64,000 nt of DNA, taken from the NCBI GenBank assembly GCA_964036195.1, contig OZ038453.1:27904997-27968996 (forward strand), in the 5' to 3' direction. Under the pieces are notes generated by a model, which was given only the letters and a program-made list of their open reading frames with translations, searched no databases and was not told the DNA's origin. Shown here in pieces: positions 33,301 to 48,300 of the stretch. Made by a program: the position numbers and the translations under genes. This DNA comes from Sphaerolaimus hirsutus. Taxonomy: Eukaryota > Nematoda > Chromadorea > Monhysterida > Sphaerolaimidae. Every line of letters starts with the position of its first letter. The first letter of the stretch is position 1.

Positions 33301-36300
33301 AGTCGCGTACAAGATATAACCGTATTTTTATCGAACCATTTTTCCCTGCTTTTTTAACAATTTTTTATTTTATTTCCCTTTAAAACAATGCTTAACGTGC
33401 GGTTCGCGGAATATAGGTAGTTTGTATGTTACTTTTTGTTGAAAAAGTTTGATGTATTGTTGGGAGGTTTACAGCTCTGTTGGGATGTTTACTTTTTGAG
33501 TTATTACATTTACATTACCGTATTACCTCGAATTATCCCCCCCCCTTGAATTGATCCCCCCCTCGAATAAACCCCCCCTCAAAATGGGCTGGGGAAATAA
33601 TAAACCCCCCCCCCTCGAAATACCCCCCCCCTTCGGAATGATGTACATCACGTACATAATAAATACGTCATGTATGCAATGTACATGATGTATATTACTG
33701 TTAATTTACATTGCAGCTACACATACTAGTTTGTGTAGCTATCTACGTTTTTATGTCCAAATATATCCTGTTTGGACACATTTTTTACCTGTTTTGGGTA
33801 TGAAAATGCCTACTATTTACTACGGTAATACGGTATTTGAGGAATTTATTTCATTCATTATGTTTCATTTTTTACCTACAGAATGCACTGCTACAGGACA
33901 GAAATTGGTCATAACTGCTGACAATGTAAGTGACAACAATAACATGCATAACTAAATTGAAATTTTGAATGAGCATTTCCTCTTTTTTATATACCCACTC
34001 AAATTTTTGATTTTTCATTTTGCGAGAATTTGGCTGCCAGGAATTTAATACAAGAATATTCACAACACCTACCACAAATCGGCTTACGTACCCTATCCCC
34101 CCATGGACTTCTTACCCCCTGGGTTGATATAGCCCTCGAGGACTACTTCACCCGGAGGACTACTTCGACCCGACTTTTATAACGTGGGATGATGTAGTCC
34201 TCCATACAAAATATATAATTACACTATTGGGGCATCTGTTTGGCCATGGGAATGTGTTTGATATTTCCTTTTATTTATTGCGATGCAAGAACACTGCTTG
34301 CAACAGATCAAAAATATTTATTGACGCGTGGCATGCCACAATTATGCACGCGTCTGTTTGGCCTATTGGCATTGATTATCGATTGCGTAGGTAAATGAAG
34401 AACAATGCATGCAACTTCAAAACTCAATTTCTCGGCCATTTCTCAGCCGATTTTCACCAATGAACACTTAAAATGATCAGAATCACATGGAGATTGCATT
34501 TTTATGTTCAGATTATTAAGAATTCGGTAAACTCATGGTAATCATGACAGACAAATCGCCAATATACTACAGACAAAACGCAAATGCAACACAGACAAAA
34601 AGCGAATGCAACACAGAAAAAACACCAATGGATCACAGACAAAATGCTTTGGCATTTTGCTGTGTTGCATTGGTGTTTTGTCTCTGTTGCATTCGCGTTT
34701 TGTCTGTGTTGCATTGATGTTTTGTCTGTGATCCATTGGGGTTTTGTCTGTGTTGCATTGGCGTTTTGTCTGTAGTAAATTGGCGATTTGTCTGTCATGA
34801 TTACCATGAGTTTACCAAATTCATAATAATCTGAACATAAAAATGCAATCTCCATGTGATTCTGATCATTTTAAGTGTTCATCGGCTGAGAAATGACCAA
34901 GAAATTAAGTTTTGAAGTTGCATGCATTGTTATTTGTTTACCCACACAATCGATAATCGATGCAATAGGCCTAACAGATGCGTGCATAACTGTGGCGTGC
35001 CACGCGTCAATAAATATTTTTGATCTGATGCAAGCAGGTCGCGGGCAGCGGGTCAATCCGGGAATAAGTCCAGTTATGGGACTTTTGCCATATTGGATTT
35101 TAGCAGGGGTCAATGGCGTGTGCGGGAAAATAGGTCCGCCGCTTGAATGATGTAATACGCGTGCAGACTGCAGATGTATATTTAAAAAATATCCTAACTT
35201 CACCACAATTTATTTTTACTATTATTTTTTACTTTTACTATATTTATATTAGTAACTATTCACTTTATCATGCCGTTGATCATAATTTTTCATAGTAATC
35301 TCCAATGCTACATAAGTGCCTAAAATGTATGTTGTCCTGCTGGTTTCATGTCAGATAGTAGACCCTGAAACCTGTACCAGCCCCAATTTTATACCAAAAA
35401 TGCTAATTTTTTGAGTTAAATCTTTCAGCTGATCTCAGTTTCTTTCTCTTATTCCGGATTATAAATACGTCTGCACGCGAATTACATAATTCGGGCGGCG
35501 GACGTATTTATCCGCACACGCAGGTCAATGTAACACACAGTAGGTAATATATATAAAATGGGTTGATATACCGTATTTCCTCGAAATACCCCCCGGGGGG
35601 TGATTGTTTCATAGTGGTCCCGAGAGGGGGGGGGGGTTAAACGAGGGGGGGTATTTCGAGGGGGGGGGTTGTATTATTTCACNNNNNNNNNNNNNNNNNN
35701 NNNNNNNNNNNNNNNNNNNNNNNNNNNNNNNNNNNNNNNNNNNNNNNNNNNNNNNNNNNNNNNNNNNNNNNNNNNNNNNNNNNNNNNNNNNNNNNNNNNN
35801 NNNNNNNNNNNNNNNNNNNNNNNNNNNNNNNNNNNNNNNNNNNNNNNNNNNNNNNNNNNNNNNNNNNNNNNNNNNNNNNNNNATGTTTTTGGGTGAAAAC
35901 CAATAAGTATAGAGATTGGACGCCTCAATTTTATAGATTATGCAATAATGCACAACAGATAATGTATTTTTCATGTTGTCATAGCTTTGTCGGAGGGTTT
36001 GTTCTACGCGGCCTCGCTAGCGAGGCCGCGTAGAACAAACCCTCCGACAAAGCTACGACAACATGAAAAAAGTGTGATCTAGTGTGGCGTGATTAGGGAA
36101 CATTATGGAATTTGATGTTTGCCCCAGGCAGTGAAGCTGGCACAATCACGATCAATTGAGGTATCACACATGTAATATATTTCACGTTGATTGCACAAGA
36201 AAAGTTATAAAAATTTCGTTTTTTGTCGTCACAGCAAATCCGTGTAAACGCCGCCTTAGGGTAAATTAGAAGCTGCAAAAATGCCATGTTTACTGTATCT

Positions 36301-39300
36301 GCTTGAAAAGAAAAATAAATCCACAGGTGTGTTATTTCATCAGATAAATATTTGAGAAATAGCTGGCCAATTTTGGGGTTCACGTAATTGTAGCCAAAGA
36401 TTATTACCATTCCAGTTTGATGGCACTGGAACCGGATAACGCATATGCATATGAAAAAGCACACACACACACACACAGACACTGGGTGTGTCTGAAGCAG
36501 CACACTTCCACATTCTACCACCAGCATCATGTGAACTTCCTTCACACGCTTCACATAGCTTCACCACTACTTCAGGGCTCCCAAAAGTGTGCCAGACACT
36601 TCACGGTGCTGGTGCTTCCTCACGCTTCACCAACATAAATCATATTTCTTCTGATTGAAGGGTGCCCTTCTATTTTTTCATTAACTATTTTAATTTATCA
36701 CCATCATTTCAACCATAGCGTTTTTCCCAACACCATCATTTATCGCCAATGACACGAAAAAGCCAGAATTACCATTAGGCCCTGTTTTTTGTGACGACTC
36801 AACAACAATAAAACGTTCAATAAGTTGAGTAAAAAGGTTCCATATTCATTAAAAAAAGTGGTCAAGTATACCTTCTACCTAAGCAAATATGCAGGCCAAA
36901 TTGCAGACTCGTGCTTGTAGCTCAAGATTTATAATGTCTGAAAAAAGTTTGCTATTGTTGCTGGCTGTCGGAGACAGTCCGACAACTGTCCAACAACTGC
37001 AAAAGTTTTCAAACACCTTTAACTCATGAGCTACAAGCACAATTGTGCAATTTGACATGCATATTTGCCTAGGTAAGATGTATAATTGACCACTTTTTCT
37101 CATAAATATGGAACATTTTTACTCAACTTATTGCATGTTTTATTTTTGTCGAGTCGTCACAAAAAAATCCGTGTAAACGGGGTCGTATGATTTTTGTTTT
37201 GGTGCCGGTGCCAAGCCCCAGCAGCAAGCATTTTCTTCCTGGCACCATACAAAAAATAGCAGAGAATGGGTTTAGAAAGCATTTTTCATGGGTGGTAGTC
37301 TAAATGTACGTTTTTGTTTCCATTGAAAATATGTAAACACCTTCCTGGACAAGTTAGCCACCCATTTTTTTCACATCAGAAGCTATATCTGCGGCTATGG
37401 GCTATTGTTTTTTATCTATTTGATATTTATGATGTTCTCATAAGTTATTTCTATGATTTGTTATTTATAACAAGTTGTACAAAAAATACAAGTTTACAAT
37501 CAATGAAAGGGTAAATCAATTTGGAGTAATTAAGAATGCACAATAAGTAATCACTCAAACCTGCATTGAAATGTTTAAACAGATTTACCGTATTTCCTCG
37601 AAATACCCCCCGGGGGGGTGATTGTTTCATAGTGGTCCCGAGAGGGGGGGGGGTTAAACGAGGGGGGGGTATTTCGAGGGGGGGGGGTTATTATTTCACA
37701 AGAAAATTTTTGAAAACCAAGTACGAAATTGTCGTCTGAAACGTACGCAGACGTCGAAAAATGCAACAAAAACCGCCATTTATAAGGTTCTGTAGACTAA
37801 TATTAGTACGTAGATGGTATAAACACTGTTCTAACATGATTCCGACATTGTTTTAACGTGTGTTCTGCACTACGCAGAACACAAACTGCAGTATTTGTCA
37901 TGTACGTTCTCTTTACACTCAATTTGGGGGGGGGGGGTGGTATTTCGAGGGGGGGGGTGATTGTTTCATAGTGGTCTCGAGAGGGGGGGGGTCAAACGAG
38001 GGGGGGGTATTTCGAGGGGGGGGGTATTTCGAGGAAATACGGTAAACTCTTGTGGAAGCATTATAACCTGATATTTATAACATACATAGTCACCACAGTC
38101 AAAATTATTAACCAAAAGTTTATCACTTTACACTTAGTGTGATCACAATAAATATGAAGCCTTTTCTTCTGAAAGTTGATAACTCCAAAAAAAATCGATT
38201 TTGAGAAAATGTCACTTTAATGTTTTATTTCCAATTGTATGTCGGTGGTGCATGTGCAATGATGCTCACTGATTATCATCATAGTTGTTAAAACGTATCT
38301 ACTTGTACTTGATAAATACGTATACTCGAGTACCCAGTGATTACGTTTACGTTTTCTCTGAAACAAGTTCCTATACTCAGTTTTACCTATACTTTTTGAA
38401 AGTACTCGAGTACAGAAAAACGTATTTCTGATAGATTTTTTTATAGTTTTTTCTAGGCATGAAGGGAGAAAATGGTGAAAAAGGCTGAAAAATAGAGAAA
38501 GTTTTTAAAAATGGGTGTATGAGATCATATAAAATCAAAAAATCTGAAAATAGGCAAATTTAAATGTGAAAATGGGCAAACGTATGAAAATTAGTGATTT
38601 TGAGTGTACATTTGGTGCATAATTTTTGAAAAATATACACTTTCACGTTTTCTGGGGGAAAAGTATTTTACTCATGTTTACTCATTAGTAAAAGTAAAAA
38701 ATATTTACTTTACGTTTTCTGTACTCAATGATAGAGTAAAAATTAAATACTTTACATTTACATATACTTTACATATACTTTACATTTACATGTACTTTAC
38801 ATATAGGAAAAGTTCCGTAGATTTAACAACTCTGATTATCACTAAGTTCCAAATGTTAAATACAAAGTGAACAATTTTCCGCCACTGCTCTCAACAAATA
38901 CGCGAGCAGTGACCTTTCCACAAAATACTTTTGGCTCGGAACAAAAAAGGGCCCAGGAAGAAGGCTACTAAGCAGGGATCTTTGTTATCTTCTTGCCAAT
39001 CAGAATTGTTCTTAATTGTTCCAAAAGTGTCAAAATGTGATACTTTAAAAGGGCAAACTGACATTGAACAAATTCAGAAAATGGTGAAAAATGTGTGGGA
39101 CCACCTATCAATGCCATTTAAGTGTTAACTCGATTTTTTAAAGTTTGGAATATTGACTTTTAGAAGTGAAGACCATTTGGCCTCGGTCCAAACATTTGTC
39201 TCATTTTTGCTTCATACTCGTCTTGCCCACGATAATCTCCATAACCTGCCCCGGTTCCATCAGATCTGTCTGGGGGCAGTCCCAGACACTGTAAAATTCC

Positions 39301-42300
39301 CTGTAAACTGTCAAATGTCATGCAAAGTGTCAAAAGTCATGTAAAATGCCCGGTAAAATGGCCATTTAACCGGGCATTTTACATGACTTTTGAAACTTTG
39401 CATGACATTTGACTTGACAGTTTACAGGGCATTTTACAGGGTCTGGGATTGACACCTGGTGTTATTCTCCATTGCCACGGTCCAAGAGTTACTGCATTCC
39501 CTGGAATAAGTATTCTAAAATTGATTTTCTCTCCACCAGTATTGTGTCTAAGCACAGTAAGTGATATAAAAGCGCCAGGATATTTGTGCCTAGCGCCAAA
39601 ATAACTATGGCACTACTCCAAACCCAAGAGCCAGGAGCCAATGGCATCGAGACAAAATGGTGCCACTGCCTAATGCCAGAGTGCCATGGGGCTTTTTCCT
39701 TTGGCACAAGCGCCAAGCGCCAGCACCAGGCTTTTTGTTCCTGGCGCCATGCAAAAATAGCGCCGTGGCACTTTTCATGGGTGTGGTGCCAAGTGCCAAG
39801 GCTATTTACACAGGCCTTGGCTGGGGACCAGTCCCCACCAAAAAATTAAGATTGTCAAAAGTCAGTAATTGGTGTGTATGGGTTGATTGCATGTAAATTA
39901 GGTTAATTAACACAAAATTTGCATGCACCAAATTTCTGCAACACGGTTACACACACCCATGCATTGTTTTGGGGGGTGTGTGTAAATTTATTTTGATTTG
40001 GCTCAAATTTGGCATGTGTGTACTCCTTCGCTTAGTGAGTTTGCATGCCAAATTTCAGCTCAGGGCGATTAGTGAATCCTATTTTATTTAGACTTTAATT
40101 TTCTTCAATCACTGTATTTTTGTATAGTGATCAAAATCCTGCCGGGGACCGGTCCCTGGCAATGTCAAAATGGCCCCGACTGGGGATGAACGCCCCCGGT
40201 CGGGGACGAATGTCCCCTGTTGGGGACCAAAATTTGTTGTTTACTGAAAAAAAAATTCTCACTGGGGACGTTTGACCCTGGTCGGGGCCATTTCGACTTT
40301 GCCGGGGACTGGTCCCCGGCAGGATTTCAATCACTATACAAAAATACAGTGATCGATGAAAATTAAAGTCTAAATAAAATAGGATTCACTAATCGCCCTG
40401 AGCTGACATTTGGCATGCTAACTCATTAAGTGAAGGAGTACATGCATGCCAAAATTCTGACAAATCCAAAAAAAATTATACACTCCCCCAAAGAAAATGC
40501 ATCAGCGCATGTAACTGTCTTGCAAAAATTCTGTGCATGCTAATTTGGTGATAATTCACCAAATTAACATGCAAACAACCCATACACGCCAATTATAGAC
40601 TTTTGAAGAAAAATTTTTTTGCCAGGGACCGGTCCCCGGCCGGGACCTGTGTAAAGAGCCAAGCGCCAATGGCGCAACAACAATATAGCGCCAAGCGCCA
40701 AGCGCTATGGCGCTTTTTGCTTTGGTGTTAGTGCCAGGCACCAGTGTCATGGCGTTTTTCCATCCACTAGCTTTCCACTAGTCCTCACATTATTCAAAAA
40801 ACACTTCACCTTAATCTTTGTTGTTAAAATAGAAAATGGTATAAAATAAGAACGTCAGTCATAAGTTCTTCCTCCACAAGGCACAGTGTTCTTTACAGGC
40901 CACTTACTATTAGGTCCAAAGATTTGCCTCATCTTTGAAAGATGCCTATTTTGTCCACTGTATCCTTCATAACCCCTACCGTATCCAGCGTTTGTCATTG
41001 AGAGCATGCAACTACAGAATGTGGCAACCAGAACAAAAGTGAGTGGATGCATTTTAGGATACCTTTACTGAATAGGGTTCAAACTGGATCTGAATGCTTA
41101 TCATTTTTGTCATTTAGCGATCCTGATGCTAATCCTGATTCTAATCCTAATCCTGATCCTGAAATTTGAAAATCCAAATCCTGATCCCAAAAATTGTTCA
41201 ATTTCCATTTACAATCCGGGAAATTACCTGATTCAAAAGTGAAAAATGACTTGTTTGTGCTGAGAAATACGAATGGAAGCCTCAAGGGTGCATTGTATCA
41301 AATTGCATATAAAAACTTTGTGGAAAATTAGGAGAACTCCAAACTTTTTGGCCAAAATCCTGACACTGATCCTGGTCCCAGAATTTCTAAATGCAAATCC
41401 CAATCCTGAGACTCAAATCCCAATCCCAAAAATTCAAAAAAACAATCCTTATTGTGATCTCAAAAAGTCAATCCAAATTGAACCCTAACCCGCACTTCAG
41501 TGTAGTGAATTTCAGAAGGAACTTTGTTTGCTATTTAGGTTTTGAAAACACATCAAAAATGTCTGTATAATTCAGCATTGTGTGGTTTTGACTTTTGTAC
41601 TGATGTAACTAGGGATGGTTATGGATTTTAAAAGAATTTTTTTGTAAAGTATCTGATTTTCAGACAGCATCTAACAGCAGAAAAAATGCCAAAACATTAT
41701 ATTTAGCAGTGATTCTTCAGATAATTTACAATGTTTATCAGCATGAAACTTAGACATATAAACTATTCAATGGTTCCATTGCTACCACATAAGTATGCCA
41801 CATGCATAATTTCTATCAATAATCATTCCTGATAATATAGGGTGGCCCACGTCAGGCGCATGGTTTCAATTGGCTCCCAACACGTCAATTTTGAATGAAA
41901 ACTGCTCAAATTTGGTATGGGGGTAGATAAATGTACCCCATTTGTAGTGTTTAGTGCACGGTTCCACATCGCAAAAATTCATGTCGGAACATGAAGAAAA
42001 GTTTAATGCGTGTTTGAGCGTGGCGCATGTCAGGCAATCATCTACCAAAGCACCAATTATTCATAAAAATAGTCCAAATTTGGCATGACAGTAGATAAAT
42101 GTAAACTCGGCAGACATGAAACGAATCAGCTTTCCTTCGTTTATGTACGAGTAAGATATGTCTCAAATTCGAATTCGAACGGACGGATTCCGTTCGATTC
42201 ACAGTTTATTTAAACCGATTGAACTTTCAAATGTAAAAAATAAATGGATTGAGCACGGATATAAAAATACACAGTCGGAAAGGTAGATATCTCGCTCAAA

Positions 42301-45300
42301 CAGTGCTAACGAATTCCTAAAAAGCACGAATGTGATAGATATCCGGTATGTTAATTTGGCACACTTCGGGTTACGTATTATACGAATGAGATGAAAGACG
42401 CAGGATTTACGGTTGCGTTACTCATTACGTCTGTGGAATCCAATTAAGCGACTGGAAATGATCGCAAATGTGTCAGCTAGTGTACGGGCTGCCATTTGTG
42501 ATCATTTCCGGTCGATTTACAGCGATAATCAGTGACGCGAACCTGCGTTTTTCGCTCTCATTTGTCTGAAACGCAGAGCGACTTGGACGTGGGCCAAATT
42601 CACATGTGACCCTATCGTTAGTTTATACCGCACTCGTACAAAAATTCCTTAGACCATTGACTTCTATAATGTCCGCCGAGTTTACCCTATTAAGTATGTT
42701 GAGCACACACATAAATATCACTTAGTTTTCACATTTATCACATTGTATGCAAAACAAGTCACTCCACAGGACCATCTACAATGGGACACATTCAAAAATG
42801 TAAAAATTAAACTCTTTCACGTTCTGACACAAAATCTTGCGACATGAAACCGTGCACTTAACACAACAAATGTGGTACATTTATTCACCCCCACACCAAA
42901 TTCGAGCGGTTTTCATTCAAAATTGCTGTGTTGGGGGCCAATCAAAACCGTGCGCCTGACGTGGGCCACCCGGTACTATCCCATGGTACCACCACAGTCA
43001 TTACACACACCGAAACAAGACTGTAGATTATGTTCCACTTCATATCTGATAATTTTTCTTTTTTTAAATAATGCAATTTAGAACTATTTAAAAAATCTTG
43101 TTGTAATTTAAATTTGATAGATTTAAATTGAAGTGTGTAGAAAAAGTTTTTCCATCCCTAGATGCAATTGCAAACTACCGTGTGATATGCAAATGACCAA
43201 ATGTGCTTTTTTCACACTACCTTGCTCTGATCTGCTCAACTTTTTTGAATAAATTAAATGTTCAAAAGAAGAGGTGAGAAAAATGTTAAACAATAGCATA
43301 AGATCAGAGAGAAGGAAGTTTGTTCCACGGGGGAGTTTTTGAAGGGAGAATTTTTTTGAGGGGACTTATTCAAGGATATACAGTATATGCATAAATGTGG
43401 TGTAAAAAAACATTACATTACATTGGTGTACATTAAAAAAATATTTCTCAGATTTAACAGGGTAAATTTCAGTGTGACGCATACAGTAGACTACCGTATT
43501 ACCTCGAATTATCCCCCCTTGAATTAACCCCCCCCCCTTGAAATACCCCCCCTAAAATTCGGCTGAGGAAATAATAAACCCCCCTCGAAATACCAGAGTT
43601 GTACAAATACTGGTATTTATGGAAAACGTAAACGTAAACGTAAATACCTTTTCCAAATCAAAAGTATAAATACTAAAACGTATGGTATTTTTTAAATACC
43701 GGGGAAAACGTAAACACAGTAAACGTTAATACCCCCTTAATATACACTCAGAAAAAGTAAACCCCTTGCCCCTGGGGCTATTTTGAGGAAATATGGTATA
43801 CTAAACTCAGGGCAACAAGCTTACCGTATTACCTCGAATTATCCCCCCCCCCTTGAATTACCCCCCCCCCCCCCCTCGAAATACACCCCCTAAAATTGAG
43901 TGTAAAGAGAACGTACATGACAAATACCGCAGTTTGTGATCTGTACAATGCAGAACACACGTTAAAACTGCTGATTAAGTGACGTTAGGGAAGGGTTTTT
44001 GTGTATATACAGTAATATATGCCTACAAACACATATAAATATATGTGATTGTTCAATTTTTCTACGTCTGCGTATGGGAAATTTCCGTAATTTCTGGCGA
44101 AATAATAGACCCCGCCCCCCTCGAATAACCCCCCCCCCCTCGAATTTTCCCCCCCTCAAATTTTGCTGGCGAAATAATAAACCCCCTTGGGGTATTTCGA
44201 GGTAATACGGTAGATTATTGAGCGAAATAGACACATGCATAAAGACATACCCAAATACCTAACTCTACGCTTACGTTGCCTTGGAAACACTTGGCAGTGC
44301 ATGTGCACTGAAAAAGACAACACTCTTTACTCCATGACTTGGTACTATACACTCGCACAGATTTATGTCACATGTTGGATATGTGCCAATGATAATCAAA
44401 GCATGGTTTTTTTTAAAAAGAGATGTAAGAATTCATTGCTGTGAATACGGTAATCTATAATGTTGGAACATGAATGAATTTTTTTAAACTTTTATAAATG
44501 TGGCATATGTTATATGATGTTGGCACGCTTCCAACGATAACCGCGAGTGTAAAATGTAAAGTTATATACAGTACAATGCACACTCAACACATTCACCCTT
44601 ATTGTGTTCAGCATTTAAATATCAAAACATTTTGAAAGTAAAGCAACTGTGTCAAAAAGATGGTAAATGAAGTTTGCTCAATGAAAATCGTCATTTTTAT
44701 ATTTTATGTGATAAAAATCATTGGCGCGTCAAATGTTGAGCAACTCAGGACGTTCAAGCTAAAAGACGAAAAATGCGACCATCCCGTGAGAATTTAAAAC
44801 ATTTTTTTTTTGTATTCTGCAATTGAACATTAAAAACTGGGCAATATCGAGAAAATGAAAATAGGTATCTCAGAAAACCTTTCAAAATGAATACCGTATT
44901 ACCTCGAAACACCCCCATGGGGGTTTATTATTTCGCCAGCTAAATTTGAGGGGGGGGGTTAATTCGAGAGGGGGGGGGGGTTAATTCGAGGGGGGGGATT
45001 ATTCGAGGGGGGGGGTTATTATTTCGCCAGAAATTTTCATGAAATCCATAGTAAAGAATACGCCTTTTCTTACACAAAAACAGTAATGAACGTAAGAAAA
45101 TAGGTTGTTATTTGGGCTATAGATGTAGGTACATCTGTACACAAATGAGCGTATAAGTGTAGCTGCGATGCAAATAAGTAGTGATAAATACATCATGTAC
45201 AGTGCATACATGATGTACACCATTCCGGAGGGGGGGGGGTATTTCGAAGGGGGGGTTCATTATTTCCGCAGCCCATTTTGAGGGGGGTTTATTCGAGGGG

Positions 45301-48300
45301 GGGTTAATTCAAGGGGGGATAATTCGAGGTAATACGGTATAATGATATCTCAGTGGAAAAACATTATGTAGTAAAACATGTAGTAAGTTCAATCAACCAC
45401 TACAATGAGAAAAGTATAAATAAATAAAAGAGTGACATTTTATAAATATTTTCTGATATTTATATAAATTATGATTATAGGAGGAGTCCGTCTAGAAGTA
45501 GAGGTATGTAATTCCGTTAGAAAATAAATCACTAAAATGACTACACCGTGTAAATATCCCTAAGGTAAAATTTTTACTTGGGAACCTGTAAAATAAATGA
45601 GAAAAAACTTTTCACAAATGAAAAAATGCTTAGAAACTATTTTCATAAGGTGAATGTCTAAAGTGTAGCCATTAGCTTAAAACCATGTACCGTATTTCCT
45701 CGAAATACACCCAGGGGGTGTATTTTTCCAGAGTGAGAATTTATAGGGGAGGGGGTTAAACGAGGGGGGTATTTCGAGGGGGTTATTATCTCGCCAGAAA
45801 TTTTTTGAAAGCCCAGTACTAAATTGTTGTTTGTAACGTGCACAGACGTCCAAAAATGCAACAAAAACGGCAATCTATAAGACTCTATAGACTTCTAGAA
45901 GTACGTAGACGGTATAAACCCTGTTCTAACATAACACAGTCATTGTTTTTAACGTGTATTCTGCGGTTCCCGGATCAAACCGTAGCTTTTGTCATTTACA
46001 TCCTCTGTACACTATATTTGGGGGGGGGGGTATTTCGAGGGGGGTTATCAGTTCATAGTGTCTATTTTGAGGGGGGTATTTCAAGGGGGGGAGGGTATTT
46101 CTAGGAAATACGGTAGAAGGTTCTGTCCTATTATACTCAACCAATTATTCAAATAACTCCCACCGTGATTTTGCCATTGCAAAATATTCAAAATACAATG
46201 ACAACAGCAAATACAAACCTCGCAGGGTTGCTTCGTGAAATCCAAGAATGACAAAGGTGTGGTAACATTGAATCTGGAAGCTAAAATCGATGCTCCAGGT
46301 GCCACTCCCAGACCCTGTAAAATGTCAAACTGTCTGGGAAATGTCATTAAAGTTTGATTGACAATTGACATTTTACTGGGCGTTTCACATGACGCTGTAC
46401 ACACAGCATTTAAAAAATCACCGATTTTTTTGGAAAATATATATAAATATATCACTCCAAATAAATATAAATAAATATATATATATATAAATCATGGGTT
46501 ATTTATATTTATTGTGATTTTCGAAAATATAAATCACGGGTTATTTTTCAAACGCTATGTACACTTTACATGACATTTTGCACTTCATTTTACATCTTTT
46601 GACACTTTGCATGACATTTTACATCTTAAAGAGCATTTTACAGGGAGTCTGGGAGTGCCCCCAGAAGATCTCATTCAATCTGAAAATGCGACCAAAGATG
46701 AGAAATCGCCAAGATCAGGGTTGGCAAAATCTCAGAAAAAAATAAAAATAAAATAAAAATAAAATGGAAAATTGGAGAATAAAATAAAATGAAATAAAAT
46801 GGAAAATTAATAAAATAAAAATACAATTTTACTAAAATTCGAATTTTTGTAAAATTTTAGTAAAATTGTACAATAATTTGAATTTTTGTAAAATTTTAGT
46901 AAAATTTTACAAAAACTCAAGTGTTTGTTCAATTCTATAGAAAGTTTTCTATCGTGTTGCTTAAGTTTCTTGCTGCCAATTTGCAGAACTAGTGCCTTGT
47001 TGTATCTTTCATTGTTGTGATTGAGAAATATTGTTGCTCAAAATTGCCAATTTTCACATTTTTTATAATATTTTCACCTTAAAAATCACTAATTTGTGAT
47101 TTTTTTCTTATTTTCTTCGTTCCATACCTTGAAAAAGCCTATAAATATATTGAATCCCGCAAGCCCCCCCCCCCCACCCAAAAAACAACAACCCACTTTT
47201 AGCTGTCTTCCCTTGGGAGGAGCAATTAGCTCCCCCTGAGGGTCAAAATACAAAATACCTACCTCGCAACCCGTGTCACAAGTTTACAAAAAAATTTTTT
47301 TGTATTCATCCGCATGCTTCTAGCGTGCACATTGTTTTATGTCCTTGCATCCAAGATTTCCGATTTTTTGTAAAATTTTTGTAAAATATTTGTAAAATTT
47401 TTGTAAAATGGTTTCATTTTATTTTATTTATGACATTTCAGAATAAAATAAAATAAAATAAACTGAAACATGAATAAAATAAAAATAAAATACAATTTTA
47501 ATAAAAATAAAATACAATTTTAGTAAAAAGAATTTTACTAAAACCAACCATGGCCAAGATCTGATATTGAAAATTATTTGAGGCAAACATGTTGGAAAGA
47601 GAAATTATTGGTTGGCCCCTGTTTTGGTTGCAGAGAGGCGGGAACAGAAAATTTGAGTGAAAATTGCACATTGAAACCAGCATTGGTTAACCATTTGGGT
47701 GAATATTATGCAATTCAGGTAATTTTGAAAATTTATAACTTTCCAATGTGTGCCATATGTTGGATTTTTTTTGCAATATCTAGAAAAATTGATTTTGAAC
47801 TTTGAATAATTTAAAATTAGGTATGTTTCACATAATGTATTTGCGAAACAACCATGTTTTTAGTCAAACTCCTGTGAAAAACATTGATGATTTAATGATC
47901 TTCGTATCTTTGAGATCGGTGAAATGACACACGCAATGCAATGCAACTAGTACAAGTAGATAATTGGAGAGTGGATAATGTGTACCTGTTACCGTATTTC
48001 TTCTAATAGAACGGCATAACTCCAATAGAACGGCACCTCCAATCTAACGGCACCTCCAATATAACGGCAGGTTTTGACACTTTTTTCCACCGACGAAATA
48101 AATAGAATGGCAGCCTCCAACAGAACGGCACCTCCAATATAACAGCAGGTTTTGACACTTTTTTCCACCGACGAAATAAATAGAAGGGCAGCCTCCAATA
48201 GAACGGCACCTCGAATAGAACGGTGGGTAGAAATTACATTGGGAGGGTGCCAAAACACCAACAAATGACAGATGGGTGGTGAGAACATCAAGGTGTTCAG

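Larger units (their letters stand above)
18561..34080. repeat. Duplicated ~15.5-kb segment, copy 1
   Basis: Begins at TTAGGGTAAATTAGAAGCTG and ends at ACACCTACCACAAATC; copy 2 is 36256-52667. Exons, introns and most transposons correspond base for base with scattered substitutions and clean transposon presence/absence differences. Sequence outside these limits differs, and both outer breaks adjoin palindromic elements. It may be a true duplication or an uncollapsed second haplotype. Confidence 0.9.

Noticed and set aside
34550..34780. Regular ~22-bp repeats suggesting a CRISPR array
   Set aside because: Units are contiguous without unique spacers, lie in both orientations in a foldback, and the genome is eukaryotic.
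35604..35974. ORFs crossing the N run
   Set aside because: Sequence is unknown there; the frames are artefacts.
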